Shown: piece after piece, positions 1-10,539 of the stretch
Position numbering within the stretch: the first letter of the stretch is position 1
Layout: each line of letters opens with the position of its first letter
NCBI GenBank assembly: GCA_018340375.1
Contig: JAFFJZ010000074.1
Span: forward strand, 62,001-126,000
DNA: 64,000 bases
DNA from: Gonatopus flavifemur
Taxonomy: Eukaryota > Arthropoda > Insecta > Hymenoptera > Dryinidae
Direction: 5' to 3'
Position numbers and translations under genes: made by a program
The notes under the pieces: generated by a model
Told to the model about the DNA's origin: nothing
What the model saw: only the letters and a program-made list of their open reading frames with translations
The model's database searches: none

Positions 1-3000
1 ATACCATCTAGATGAGAACGCAATACGCGAGACGTAATTTTGAATCAACTGAGGAAGAATTATATCCGAGTTTCAACAACTCACCATCAGGAAACAAGTC
101 AAAACTTGACAATACAATTGAATTACAGGTTCGGGGTTGTATAATTCTTCAAGGAACTATTATAAACGTCTGCCAATTCCACGATTCATATTGACTATGC
201 TTGAGTTGATGAATCGATATGATTTGAGTCGTCCATAAATTTGGCAACGGCCGCAAATTAACCCACGTTTTTGAAACGTCTGCCCCATTCTTGGAACTGA
301 CCAAAATGTCTAGCAATAGTATGAATGTGGTTTGAATGTGACACTTAATCCGCATACCAAATCTGAGTGTCCATTTATTTGTCAAAAAAAACCTTTCAAC
401 GTACGAATTTGCAACGTCTGCCTATGAAAACCCACTATCAAAAATGTCTGCCTCTTATATTTCCATCATTAGAATGTGTCGAACAATCAATAAAACAAAC
501 ACTTGTCCATGAATAATAATAGTTTATATTGAACAACAAGCGAATTTCAAAATTCATAGCGCTCAAAACCACTGCCCGCGAATATTCATACTTACAGACG
601 TTGTCTGTCGTAACCCAAACAACAGGTTTAACAAACTTCTAGCCGTCCATAAATAAGTCACTTTTTTAACGGCTGGCTCCCTAACTACAACGCATACCGT
701 GTAAATTCTGAATCATTGAAGGACCCAAACTCCTCTCTTCACCTTTGATGAATTTAACACGGAAAACAATAACATGATGAACTGACCCTTCCTTTTTGGA
801 TAGGTACTTCAACGGCCAACTAAGTGTCGCGCCGTGCAATAAGATGACTCAAGGTGAAATCCCGCAGGCATGAGGGATCACGTACCGACCACACATTCAA
901 ATATTATCTATGCATAAAAATATATACATATAAAATTATATATATATTTTTATGCCTATTTTTCCTGTTATTTGAAATAATTGAGAATTGAGGAATGAAA
1001 CACTAAACGCATGAAATAAACAATAAATTGAATGGGAAATATTAATAAATGTTGCACAAGCAAATAATGAATTCAACAATGTGTACAGTTAATAATGAAT
1101 CATCCAATAATGACAAACAAATGTTAATGAATGCATCATTAGATGAATAAATTCTCGAAACAGATAGAAAACATGAATTAACGAATTCAAGCCATGTAAA
1201 CGTAATGCACACAAGTTAGTAACAACCAAATAACCCTACAAGTTATCTATAAATAACATGCGATTGGGTAAGTAGAATCAAGTCAATAAAGAAAAAACAT
1301 GTGCAATCAAGGAACAAATAATATCCGTGCAAACAAACAAAGAAAACATACAAATAAATACTCTCAATCATGCAAATAATCAAAGATTCATATCACCATG
1401 TTAGTATTTGAAGTCATAAACATTTGAGATTAAAAACATCAAGCAGCCATAAAAATCAACAAATGAATGAACAATATTCCACTATCACATGCACAAGTAG
1501 ATAATCAACACCGAAAGTCATTCGACAAAACTAACGAATGTCCAAGGCGATGTTTAATCAATAAATTACTGAACGAGCAACATTGCCAAACGAAAGAATC
1601 ATAGATGAAATATAAGGATTAAATAAATAGCAAATAGGAATAGGGAAATGAATAATAGTGGATAGAACGTGCATGCAAGCGAAAAACTGAGATAAAACAA
1701 TTTATGTAAAATCCATGTATGTAAAGAAGAACTGAGAAGAATCACTAAGGGTTCGAAAACAAGAAACACCTCAAGGCATGACTCCGCCAACTTAGGAGAA
1801 TGAACGTGTGAGGCGGAATCGAAGAGAACAAGTGAGGGTTCGATCGACGAATGGAAAAACCATGGATCGATGAATCAACCCTCACCGGAGATCCAACAAC
1901 GTGCGGGACGATTGAGCGCGCACCCCCTTTCATCAACGAGTTCTAGGGCGCGCTAATTAGAGAAACCCTCGATCGATGGATCAACAGCATCGAACTATGC
2001 TAATTTTTGATTGGTTGACCATTGCACCTAAGAAGCATTTAAAAGAGGGTGCATTCCTGGTCATAGCACTTATAACAATACACATTGTAAGGTTTTTCAT
2101 TGTTTGCGTAATTTTTCCTTAAATAAAAAGATATGTTCATCTAATAATAAAAATGTAAAACAAAAATATCTCAAAGAGAAATAGGTTAAATCTAAAAGAT
2201 GGGTACTATTTTTATACTTCATGATTGTATATACGAAAATTATTTTTGTAATGTGAACTATTGAATGAAGAAAGATTTTGAAATGAAAAAAATGTCATAG
2301 CACTCATTCATCGCTAAGCTCTCCAGCTAGCACTACTCCTTCCATCAGGAACAATTTTCTATTCACTAAACAATTTCACCGAGCCGCCGCTTGCAACCAG
2401 GAACAACTCCAACGAGCTATCGCTCATAACAGGGCACGATTTTCGCCACATAAATCAATGAGCCATTGCTCGCAACGAGGGACAATTCTCGCTGAATTGA
2501 TATTGCGAGCCGACACCCATAATTGGGACTCATCTCTCTGAACTAATTCAGAGAGCCACCGTTAACGAAAAGAACAACCAGAGGATTCCAATAATTTCTC
2601 CTTTTCGAACCATTCGAACACCTTGAACGAGAACGGAGGCTCCTGAAATATTCAACCAAGGTCTGTTTCATTCAAATGAGCCCTACTCATTTTTGAACGG
2701 AGGAATGAAACACCCTCGATCATTTCATCCTGTAATTCGAACGGACAGGAGCGAAATACGGCTCCTATTCAAAACCAAGACGAAAGGAAGGGAATACTTG
2801 TTTCTTGGTGGGAACAGACCAGAGGACTACTCCCAGCCTCATCTTCAAAACCTGACCTTCAACTGAGATTTCAACCAGCTGGTGCCGGGTTTTCAACAAG
2901 AATCAACAAAACATTGCAAGTGAGGATTCCCCGCAACTTCTTGTGTTATACACAAGCCCTGGGAGGTAACCTCACATGTCGTACATGGAGATTACCTTCA

Positions 3001-3200
3001 CTCATCTCTTATGGTTCATACCAAAGACGATCAAGATTTCATTCTCAAACTCCCCTATGATATTCACCCTTTGATAGTTCACAACTTCTTTTTTATCGAT
3101 TCCTCTTCTTCCAATTAAGAACAAAAATTCAAACAACAAGAAAAGACAAGAATAATTAGCTTGTTCTCCTGAAATAACTGCTCATAAACTTTCATTGATC
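1..3200. other. No recognised gene; AT-rich non-coding DNA
   Basis: I see no protein that I recognise on either strand. The first 700 bases repeat the short phrase CGTCTGCC several times in slightly different surroundings. Around 905-955 there is a run of TATATA-like sequence. Around 2,370-2,580 a degenerate unit of roughly 45-60 bases beginning GAGCC recurs about five times, each time followed by a variant of GGGACAATTCTCGC. The open frames here are short and low in complexity. It may be old repeat DNA or host intergenic sequence. Confidence 0.5.
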
Positions 3201-3208
3201 TCATTCGT

Positions 3209-3631
3209 TTGATTCTAACGAGTTTTGTTTTTCTTTCCTGTTTCTTAACAGTGAACTGGATGAAGTTGATTAAAGAGAAAATCTCCAAGGCCGAAAGCCG
3301 CCTGGGTGAACGCCGAAAAATTTTCTCACGTCCTGACGCACGCTTCCATCCAAAGTATAAAAGTCTGAAGCGGAATCATTTGAAGGATAAAAAGAATGTA
3401 ATAGAATATTGGAATTTGTTGAAGGTTCTTAAGTGGAAGGCTTCACCTCCATCATTACCTGTTAGATGTGTTAATTGCATTAAATTACAAATCATTCTCT
3501 ACGATTGTGGGATTTGTAAAAATTTTGAAAATATCTATAGAAAATATACTGAAGACCAATTATTTTCATTAGGTTCAAGTCCAACCGAAATTATTCAACT
3601 CAATTTGAGAAAATTATTAGTAAATACTTGA
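3209..3631 (+). CDS. Unrecognised 140-codon open frame
   Basis: An open frame with a basic middle part and two Cys-x2-Cys-like pairs (CVNC near residue 88, CGIC near residue 100). I do not recognise it. It runs opposite to the CACTA-like remnant just downstream and could be an exon or a remnant of the same element. It starts in a hydrophobic stretch that may not be translated; an internal ATG at 3,259 (MKLIKEK) is a more natural start. It could also be a chance open frame, and the lack of recognisable homology keeps confidence low. Confidence 0.2.
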   Translation: MILTSFVFLSCFLTVNWMKLIKEKISKAESRLGERRKIFSRPDARFHPKYKSLKRNHLKDKKNVIEYWNLLKVLKWKASPPSLPVRCVNCIKLQIILYDCGICKNFENIYRKYTEDQLFSLGSSPTEIIQLNLRKLLVNT

Positions 3632-3768
3632 GAATTCCAAGATTTGTCCTTTTCTTTTTATGAATTATGATTTTACCTGCAAATTTTATCTCATGATTAT
3701 AAATGAAAACCTCAATCTCATGTGAAGAACTGATCCTATTCCTTCCTTGCAAGCCTTGATCCCATGAT

Positions 3769-4578
3769 TTATGAAATTTCTTCTCTACATCTCTCACAAG
3801 AAAAAAATCCAGTGTGAGATTTTGTGCGTTCAATGAAAGCTCTCACAGGTATATCACAAGCAAATCCATTCACATCAACATAATAATGTGTACCATCAAT
3901 GTTCATGCCATTTTCAGTTGAAACATTCACTTCTTGAAAAAACTGTTCGAGATATTCTTTAGCTGACATCGGCTTCCCTTAACCATAAAACAAGCCCATC
4001 ACGAAAGGGGTTGTATCCTACTTTTTATTATCAATTGAACCGTAGATAGGCCAAAAATGTTCCGACGAGTTTTTATGAACTTCTACACCATCAATGTGAA
4101 TTAGCAAACAAATTTTGTCTTCTTCATAAACATCCGTAATAATGGTTATTTGGAGAAATTTTTCTATACTTTGATAAATGAATTGACCATAAGTGCCATT
4201 ACTGCATAACATTGTTTGTATTCCATATTCCTTTGTTGCAGATCTTAATGAAGTTTTTGCACTTCTTGGAATATCTTCATGACCTTCATTTATGAGAATA
4301 CGTAACATGTCATCGATACGTTTCCTAGTTAATATTGTGAGATGATCTAAGGCGAAACAATTGATTTTTTCTCTCAAAGTTACAGATGGTTCTGCACTCT
4401 GAATGCTAATTTCACTAACCGATGTCATATCTATATTTGTTGAACAAACAGATTCTGTCGATATTTTTTCATTGTCACTCTCATCAGAGATTATTTCATC
4501 ATCTTTGTCATCCAATGCATTTCCTACTTGTATGCCAGTTTTATCCTGGAGCAATCCATCCAAATCGGGCTTCTTCAC
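3769..4578 (-). pseudogene. CACTA/EnSpm (TNP2)-like transposase remnant
   Basis: One minus-strand reading frame runs from 4,578 to about 3,770 and is broken by two in-frame stops near 4,016 (TAG) and 3,971 (TAA). The N-terminal half is acidic and serine-rich (DDKDDEIISDESD). It is followed by a region with the phrases INCFALDHLTILTRKR, LLIHIDGVEVHKNSSEHFWP and MGLFYG. The end carries HYYVDVNGFACDIPVRAF and HTGFFSCERC. This order (a 'hidden DG ... WPI' block, then 'CDxPARA', then 'HTGYxxCxxC') is what I know from TNP2-like transposase relatives common in invertebrate genomes. The last motif is a likely metal-binding knuckle. The downstream catalytic portion is absent or too decayed to follow, so this is a 5'-biased fragment. 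The family assignment is from motif memory and is moderate. Confidence 0.55.
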
Positions 4579-4799
4579 AGTAGAACTTGATCCGGCAACC
4601 GTAACGGTACCCTCCTTTTCATCTGCAAGTAGGTTTTCACGATCAGACTCCGAAGTATATGTACGTGGGACGTGTTTAATTGGTGATTCTGAAATTGCAC
4701 CTTGTAATTCATCTGTAAGTAAAAACAGTTAACGTCTCTGAATATTCTCGAATGAAAAATATTGGCCCAGCACGCTGGTCCCGATGTGGTCATAAAGAA

Positions 4800-6170
4800 T
4801 TCTTTCTAAATTAATTCCGGGATTCACTAAGGGTCTACGTCATGAAAGTTCAGAATAAATTCTTCATAAACTGTTGGTATTCGAAGAGAATTCTCAAAGA
4901 ATTCCTCAGAATTCATTATGAATCCTTTCGTCTTTGACATAACGGGACTTCGTTTGAAACATGCTTGTACTGTGATGGGTTATTTACAAATTTCACAGGA
5001 CACTGCCTACCTACGAAATTGGTAATCAAGTGACGTTGGAAACGTGGTGGTGGCAATGTGGCTGCTTTTAAGGAAATTCACTACATTTTGAACAAAACGT
5101 TTCATTTTTTGTCCAAAAAATTGGCGTTTTGGTGAAACTGAAGTGAATTTCCCTAAGGGTGTCGTAGTGAGCTAAAGTCACGCCAGCATTGAGCCAGAGT
5201 TGGTATAACAATTCAATATGTTAGGTAGACAACAATGTGCCAGTATCGGTAGGACACTGGCTGATTACGGAATCGGTCATCAGGTGACGTTAGAATCATG
5301 GCCGTGGCAACTTGGCTGTCATAGTGAGCCAAAGCCACGTCAGCATTGAGCCCGAGTGGGGATGATTTTTCAATATGTTTGATAGACGACAATGTGGAAT
5401 GGGAAAAGTTTCATTTTATCGACATATTCATTTCCATGTGTTTTTACGAAAAATACGATTTGTGTGATATCTCTGCATAATTGCAGTCCACCCACGCAGT
5501 ACAGGTATGACCCAACTACACTCCCGTTATGTCAGTGTCGAAGGAATTCACAATGATTTCCTGAGAGTTCCTTAACAGAATCATTGAGCATATTAGAAGG
5601 ATGATAAGGTGTCGATAATGGTACTCTTACTGACGCAACTCTGATGCACTATACATGCATGTTTTCACAGGTATCATTTTGAAGTCGGTTGATTACCGAT
5701 TACGTGATGAGCAGATACCCTACCAATACTGGCGCATTGTTGTCTATCTAACATATTGCATGATTATTGAAACTCTGGCTCAGTACTGGCGCAGCTTGGG
5801 CTCACTACGACAGCAAAGATGTCACGGCCATAATTTCAACGTCAGTTGATCATCAAGTCCGTAATCAGCCAGTATCCTATCGATCCTGGCACATTGTTGT
5901 CCAACATATGAAATGACCATTCAAACTCTGGTTCAATGCTGGCACGACTTCGGCTGACTACAATAGCCAAGGGGCCGCCATGGTTTTCTTATCGTCAGTT
6001 GATGATCAATTCCGTAGTCAGCTAGTGTCCTATCGATACTGGCAGATTGCCGTCTTCCATACATATTGGATGATCATAGGAACTGTGGCTCAATGCTGGC
6101 GCAGTATTGTCTCATCGAAGTAACCGTGTTATTTAAAAGATAAGTGGAATCCCTACCCACTGCCTATTCC
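4800..6170. repeat. Degenerate ~155-bp repeat in both orientations
   Basis: A unit containing GTCAGTTGAT, then TACTGGCxCATTGTTGTCTA, then CTGGCTCAATGCTGGCGCAG starts near 5,682, 5,841 and 5,994, so the period is about 155-160 bases. The same unit occurs in reverse complement near 5,030-5,400 (CAGCATTGAGCC; GACAACAATGTG). A second motif, CATAACGGGA with about 45 flanking bases, is present near 4,895-4,945 and inverted near 5,526-5,575. The order of the blocks is A-B then A'-B', so this is not one simple palindrome. I infer a decayed satellite or the ends of an old DNA transposon. No coding sequence was recognised. Confidence 0.6.
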
Positions 6171-6665
6171 GTATTAGAACAACGTTGCATCATTAATGGC
6201 ACAGTATCGTTTTTTTTCCGCATTTCACCACTCATTCAATTCTGATTTGGTACTGGCACGGTTCCGTTTCTGTACGGTCTTGGTCTCCGAACAGTATCAA
6301 TTCGATACTGGCTCAAGACCGTCTGACCATGGAAGCCATTACCGTCTGGAATCCGGCGAACATTCGGTGCCAGTTGAAAAACGGTAATGATTCTGAATGG
6401 GCACAGTTGTTTATGCCGAAGTCTGGCAACAACTTTGCCAGTAACGCGCCACTCGTCAACTCTGGCTATTTCCACATGGGTAGGTTTTTGATAGTATCTG
6501 TGTGGATACATAATTGTTCAATTTGTTGACTTGTGAATTTTGAATTATTCTTTATTCTGAATTTTGAAGGGGATATACGTGCCTGAACTACACACATTTG
6601 ATGTTGACAAATTTATTTGCGATTGAAGATTCCTTCATTTGTTTCACAATGGTTCTCAGACTATA

Positions 6666-7049
6666 CAGGGTGGTCACAATAATCAAGCACTCCGGAGGGA
6701 ACAGAGAACTACCACGTCCACGTCGTTGTTCTTGGGTAGCGCTAAGAATAGTTCATCAATAACTTCGACGGTCCATACCTTGCACCCCAATGAGCGGAAA
6801 GGGGTCCATGACCAGTGTTTCGTAGAGGGTTTGAAACCAGCTTCCCCATGCCATGATAAAGAAATGGGGATCCCATTCAAAAAAACCATCTTGACTCCTA
6901 AATGATCTTCAGAATGACCTCTCAGTGATTTTTCAAGGTCAGCATCGTACTTCCCCCTTGGAACCCCAAACTTTTTATCTGGAACATTTTCCTCCATCTT
7001 CACTAGTTTCCAAGATATTTGACTATATCACTTCGAATGGACCACCCTG
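6666..7049. mobile_element. 384-bp mariner-derived MITE
   Basis: The element is bounded by CAGGGTGGTC at 6,666 and its exact inverse GACCACCCTG ending at 7,049, and it sits between TA dinucleotides (6,664-6,665 and 7,050-7,051), as expected for Tc1/mariner target sites. Its body is homologous to the outer arm of the larger mariner-like copy at 61,315-63,920. Both share GTTCCCTCC next to an AACAACGACGTGG-type phrase, the AGGTCAGCATC phrase and TTTGACTATATCACT next to the end. It carries no transposase. It is therefore a non-autonomous deletion derivative of that family. The open frames across it are by-products of the repeat. Confidence 0.85.
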
Positions 7050-7051
7050 TA

Positions 7052-7870
7052 TACAAATATATCTGGGATTGCAATTTCTTTATGACGCATCATCTGTTCA
7101 CGAATGAATTGATGAATCCAACATTATTCAGGCTTTGAGTCTTTGTTGTGAGGGTATTGAAGGGCTATAGCAGTGTGGACGCTCAAAATTCAGGTCACCT
7201 TTTGGAATTTTTCTAGGGAAAAGTATTCCATAGAATGTTCTGAAAGTTCAAGGATATGTTGACCTATAACTGAACCATGCTACATAATTTTTTTGTCGAA
7301 AAATATCAAAATACGAGTGATATATGCGCTGTCTTCGGACATGTGAAGGGAAGAAGTTTCTCCATTGATGCCATGATTCCGGTCGCTTGGATGGCTGGAA
7401 TAGCAACTAGCGGGCTGCCCTTCCCGACTGCTTCGCTCCGCTCAGTAGTCCGACCGCTTTCAAAATTCCCCTCGCTGATGTTGAACAAATCGTGGCCTAC
7501 ATATGCTCGCTTCGCTCGCATCTTCAACGATTCAGATATCCGGGGATGAATGAAAGGGCACTCATCGGTTCTCCGCTCGACAGAAAATATTTTTGATGCA
7601 ACATTCACAAAATCTGAAACTGATTGCCTACAATCCTTTATACCATGTTTGAATGATTGAGAAACATGTTTCTAAAGAACGGCAGAATGCAGAAAACGGG
7701 TTCTGATGAGAAAAGAGCGTGGAAGTGTGACAAGACCGTGTGTCGAGAGTCAATTACGCGTAATGGAGAGTCATCTGTGCGTGATTTGAGGAGGAATTGG
7801 AATATTTTTACGCTTGATTTGTTTCAATGACAAATTCCTTCACTTTTGGATTTGAACTGGAGTGGAGTTG
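7052..7870. other. Non-coding spacer between MITE and minisatellite
   Basis: No recognised gene. A slightly GC-richer patch at about 7,400-7,530 contains the near-palindromic phrases GCTTCGCTCCGCTC and GCTCGCTTCGCTCGC. I see no coding signal and no terminal repeats around it. Confidence 0.4.
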
Positions 7871-7879
7871 TCATAAGGT

Positions 7880-9390
7880 CAACCAGCTTTTGGAGAGTGT
7901 TCAATAACACGAGAGCGTAGGAGAGGAGATCGGAACTCTGATTCTCCCTGAAGATTTGATCCAAGATTTGGATTCAGTATCTCCGGAAACCTAAAAAACG
8001 GATGTTCCATATAAATCTGTTCACAAATGCAGAAATGACACAATTGAGGTCCGCCATATTCGATCAAAAACCCCAGGGGACGATCTTTCATACCAATCTG
8101 TCTACGTATGCGAGAATGACTAAATTCACGACCGTCATATTGTATCTGCCATCATGGAATATTCTTCCTGAGTGCAGATTTGGATTCAGCCCCCTCGACA
8201 ATATTTCGGATTCGTTTTCTTGGGTTCATATTTGACGTCAGAATCAGATTCAGCACCCTCAAAACCTTCCAGAAACCATCTTTCATATCAATCTGCCTAC
8301 GAATGCAGGAATGACTGGATTCATATCTACATTGTATCCTAAACCTCAGATTCGTTTTCCTGAATGCAGATTCGAATTCACTGACCTGAAAAACACCTGG
8401 AAACCATGTCTCATATGAATCTATGCCCAACTGCGGAAATCACTGGATGCACGTCCACCTCATCGTCTTCGCCATCTTGGATTCGTTTTCTGAGTGCAGA
8501 TTCGGTTCCAGCACCCTGGGATACCCCTAAAACGCAGGTCCCTCATAAATCTGTCACGGATGCGGAAATGACTAAATTCACGTCCACTATATTGGATTTC
8601 TCACCTTGAATCCATTTTTGATGCCAGATTCGGTTTCAGCACCCTCGAGCACCTTTGGAACCCATGTTTCATATAAATCTCCCCTTAAAAGCGGAAATAA
8701 CTAAATTCACGGCCACCATATAGTAACCGGCATCTTGGATACGTTTTATGAGTGCATATTCGGTTCCAGCGACCTCGGAAACACTTGAAAAACCATGTCT
8801 TGTATAAATCTACCCTGAATGAGAGAATAAGTTCACGTCCGCTATATATTCCTTATTTTGGAATCATTTTTCACGTCAGCTTCGGATTCAGCATCTTCTG
8901 GAACCCCTAGGAACCATGTTCCATATCAAACTGGCTACGGATACGGGAATGACTGAATTCACGTCCGCCATATTGTATCCGTCATCTTGGATCTGTTTTC
9001 GAACTGCAGATTCGGTTTCAGCATTCTCTGAAACCCCGAAACCTAGGTCTCATCTAAATCTGTCTACGAATGCGAAAATGACTAAATCACGACCGCCATG
9101 TTGGATTAGTTTTCCTGAATGCAGATTAGGATTCAGCGACCTCAGAAACCCCTAGGAACCATGTATCATATGAATCCGTCCACAAATGTGGCAATAATCA
9201 AATTGACGTCCGCCATATCGTCTCCGACGTCTTGGATTCGTTTTCGGAGAGCAGATTCGGATTTGGCACCCTCAAAGACACCTAGAAACCATGTCTTATA
9301 ACAATCTGTCCCCAAATGCGGGAATAACTGGAATAATGCCCGTCATATTGTCTCTGATCTGATGGATTCGTTCTCTGAGTGCAGATTCAG
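7880..9390. repeat. Minisatellite array A, ~127-bp unit, ~11 copies
   Basis: The phrase TTCACGTCCGCCATATTG, or a diverged form of it, recurs near 8,048, 8,127, 8,577, 8,707, 8,832, 8,959, 9,087, 9,204 and 9,336. Most steps are 117-130 bases. Each unit also holds CTTGGATTCGTTTTC, GTGCAGATTCGG, a CCCTxGxAACC stretch, a CATATxAATCTGTC phrase and GCGGAAATGACTAAA. Copies are clearly diverged from each other, so the array is old. It is related, in inverse orientation, to the arrays at 9,690-10,530 and 59,400-59,990 and to the arms of the piggyBac-like element at 44.4-48.6 kb. The small open frames across it do not look like genes. Confidence 0.85.
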
Positions 9391-9689
9391 TGCCAGCACT
9401 CTATATACATGTATATGGGGCATTCTTTGTAGAATCGGCCACCCCCCCTGCACATCTCAATTTTGAAGATAGAGATCTCGGGGACCAATCAAAATTTCCG
9501 TCGAAGTGTCTACTTTTCATTGCCGTATGGTGTTTGCTGAACATGGCGGCCATTCCGCCAATATGGCGGCTGAAACGAAGGGGAAACGTGTTGAGAATAA
9601 TCAAAACCAGTCCTAGGAATGAGACACGTGGGTGTTGGATAGTTTCGTGGACTGGGGCATGTAATTCGAGCCTCCCGGATCAATTGCAT

Positions 9690-10530
9690 GCGGTTGGAAT
9701 ACTGAAATTGCAAATGGCGGATCCAATATGGCGGCCGGAAATTCAAAATTGCTTCGAATTTTTTTAAACATGTGGAAAGCGGGTTTTTCGGGTCGCTGAT
9801 GCCGAATCCGAACTCAGATTTTCTGAATTACAAATGGCGGATCCAATATGGCGGTCGGGAAAATTATGAATCTCTTGGATTTGTGCAAACATTGTCATAC
9901 TGAGGTTTTTGGGATCGCGGAACAAGAATCCAAACCCAGATCTCCGAAATTGCAAATGGCGAATCCGATATGGCGGCCGGAAATTAAAATATTGCTTCGA
10001 ATTTTCTGAAACATTGGGGGAGGGGGTTTTTTGGATCGCTGATGACGAATCCAAACTCAAATTTCCGGGATTATGAATGACGGATCTAATATGGCGGTCG
10101 GGAAAATTATGAATCTCTTGGATTTGTGCAAACATTGTCATACTGGGGTTTTTGGGGTCGCGGAACAAGAATCCGAACCCAGATTTCCGGAATTGCGAAT
10201 GGCGAATCAAATATGGCGGCCGTAAATCAAAAGATTGCGTCGAATTCTCTGAAACATTGGGGAAGGGGGTTTTTCGGGTCGCTGATGACGAATCCAAACT
10301 CAGATTTCCGGAATAGCGAATCCAATATGGCGCTCGGGTGAATTAAAAATCGCTCAAATTTGCGGAAACATTGGCATACTAAAGCTTTTGGGGTCGCTGA
10401 TCAAGAATCCGGGCTCGAATTTCCGGAATAGGGAATGGCTGATCCAATATGGCGAACGGAAGAATTATGAATCGCTTGACTTCGTGGAAAAATTGTCATA
10501 CTGAGGTGTTTGGGGTCGTACTCTCAAAGA
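9690..10530. repeat. Minisatellite array B, ~120-bp unit, 7 copies
   Basis: The core AAATGGCGGATCCAATATGG recurs near 9,713, 9,833, 9,955, 10,074, 10,196, 10,317 and 10,434, giving steps of 117-122 bases. Each unit continues with CGGGAAAATTATGAATC or a variant, a short A/T-rich part, then TTTTTxGGGTCGCTGAT and GAATCCxAACTCAGATTTCCG. The orientation is opposite to array A. The same 120-bp unit (GGTCGCTGA ... GAATCC ... ATGGCGGAC) forms the inner part of the inverted arms of the piggyBac-like element at 44.4-48.6 kb. Just upstream, at 9,543-9,572, a small hairpin (ATGGCGGCC ... ATGGCGG) lies in the spacer. Confidence 0.85.
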
Positions 10531-10539
10531 ACTCTTTAA

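Noticed and set aside
6639..7003. Overlapping open frames on both strands (88 and 106 codons) that recur at 61.4-61.7 and 63.5-63.8 kb
   Set aside because: The recurrence is explained by the mariner arm and MITE repeats; the frames lie in terminal sequence, not in the transposase.
7880..9390. CRISPR-like array
   Set aside because: The units are about 127 bp, diverged along their whole length with no constant repeat and variable spacer structure; this is a eukaryotic minisatellite.
9764..10297. 177-codon minus-strand frame with repeated RPPYxIRHxQFR phrases
   Set aside because: It is the translation of the 120-bp minisatellite. The unit is a multiple of three in length, which keeps frames open by chance.
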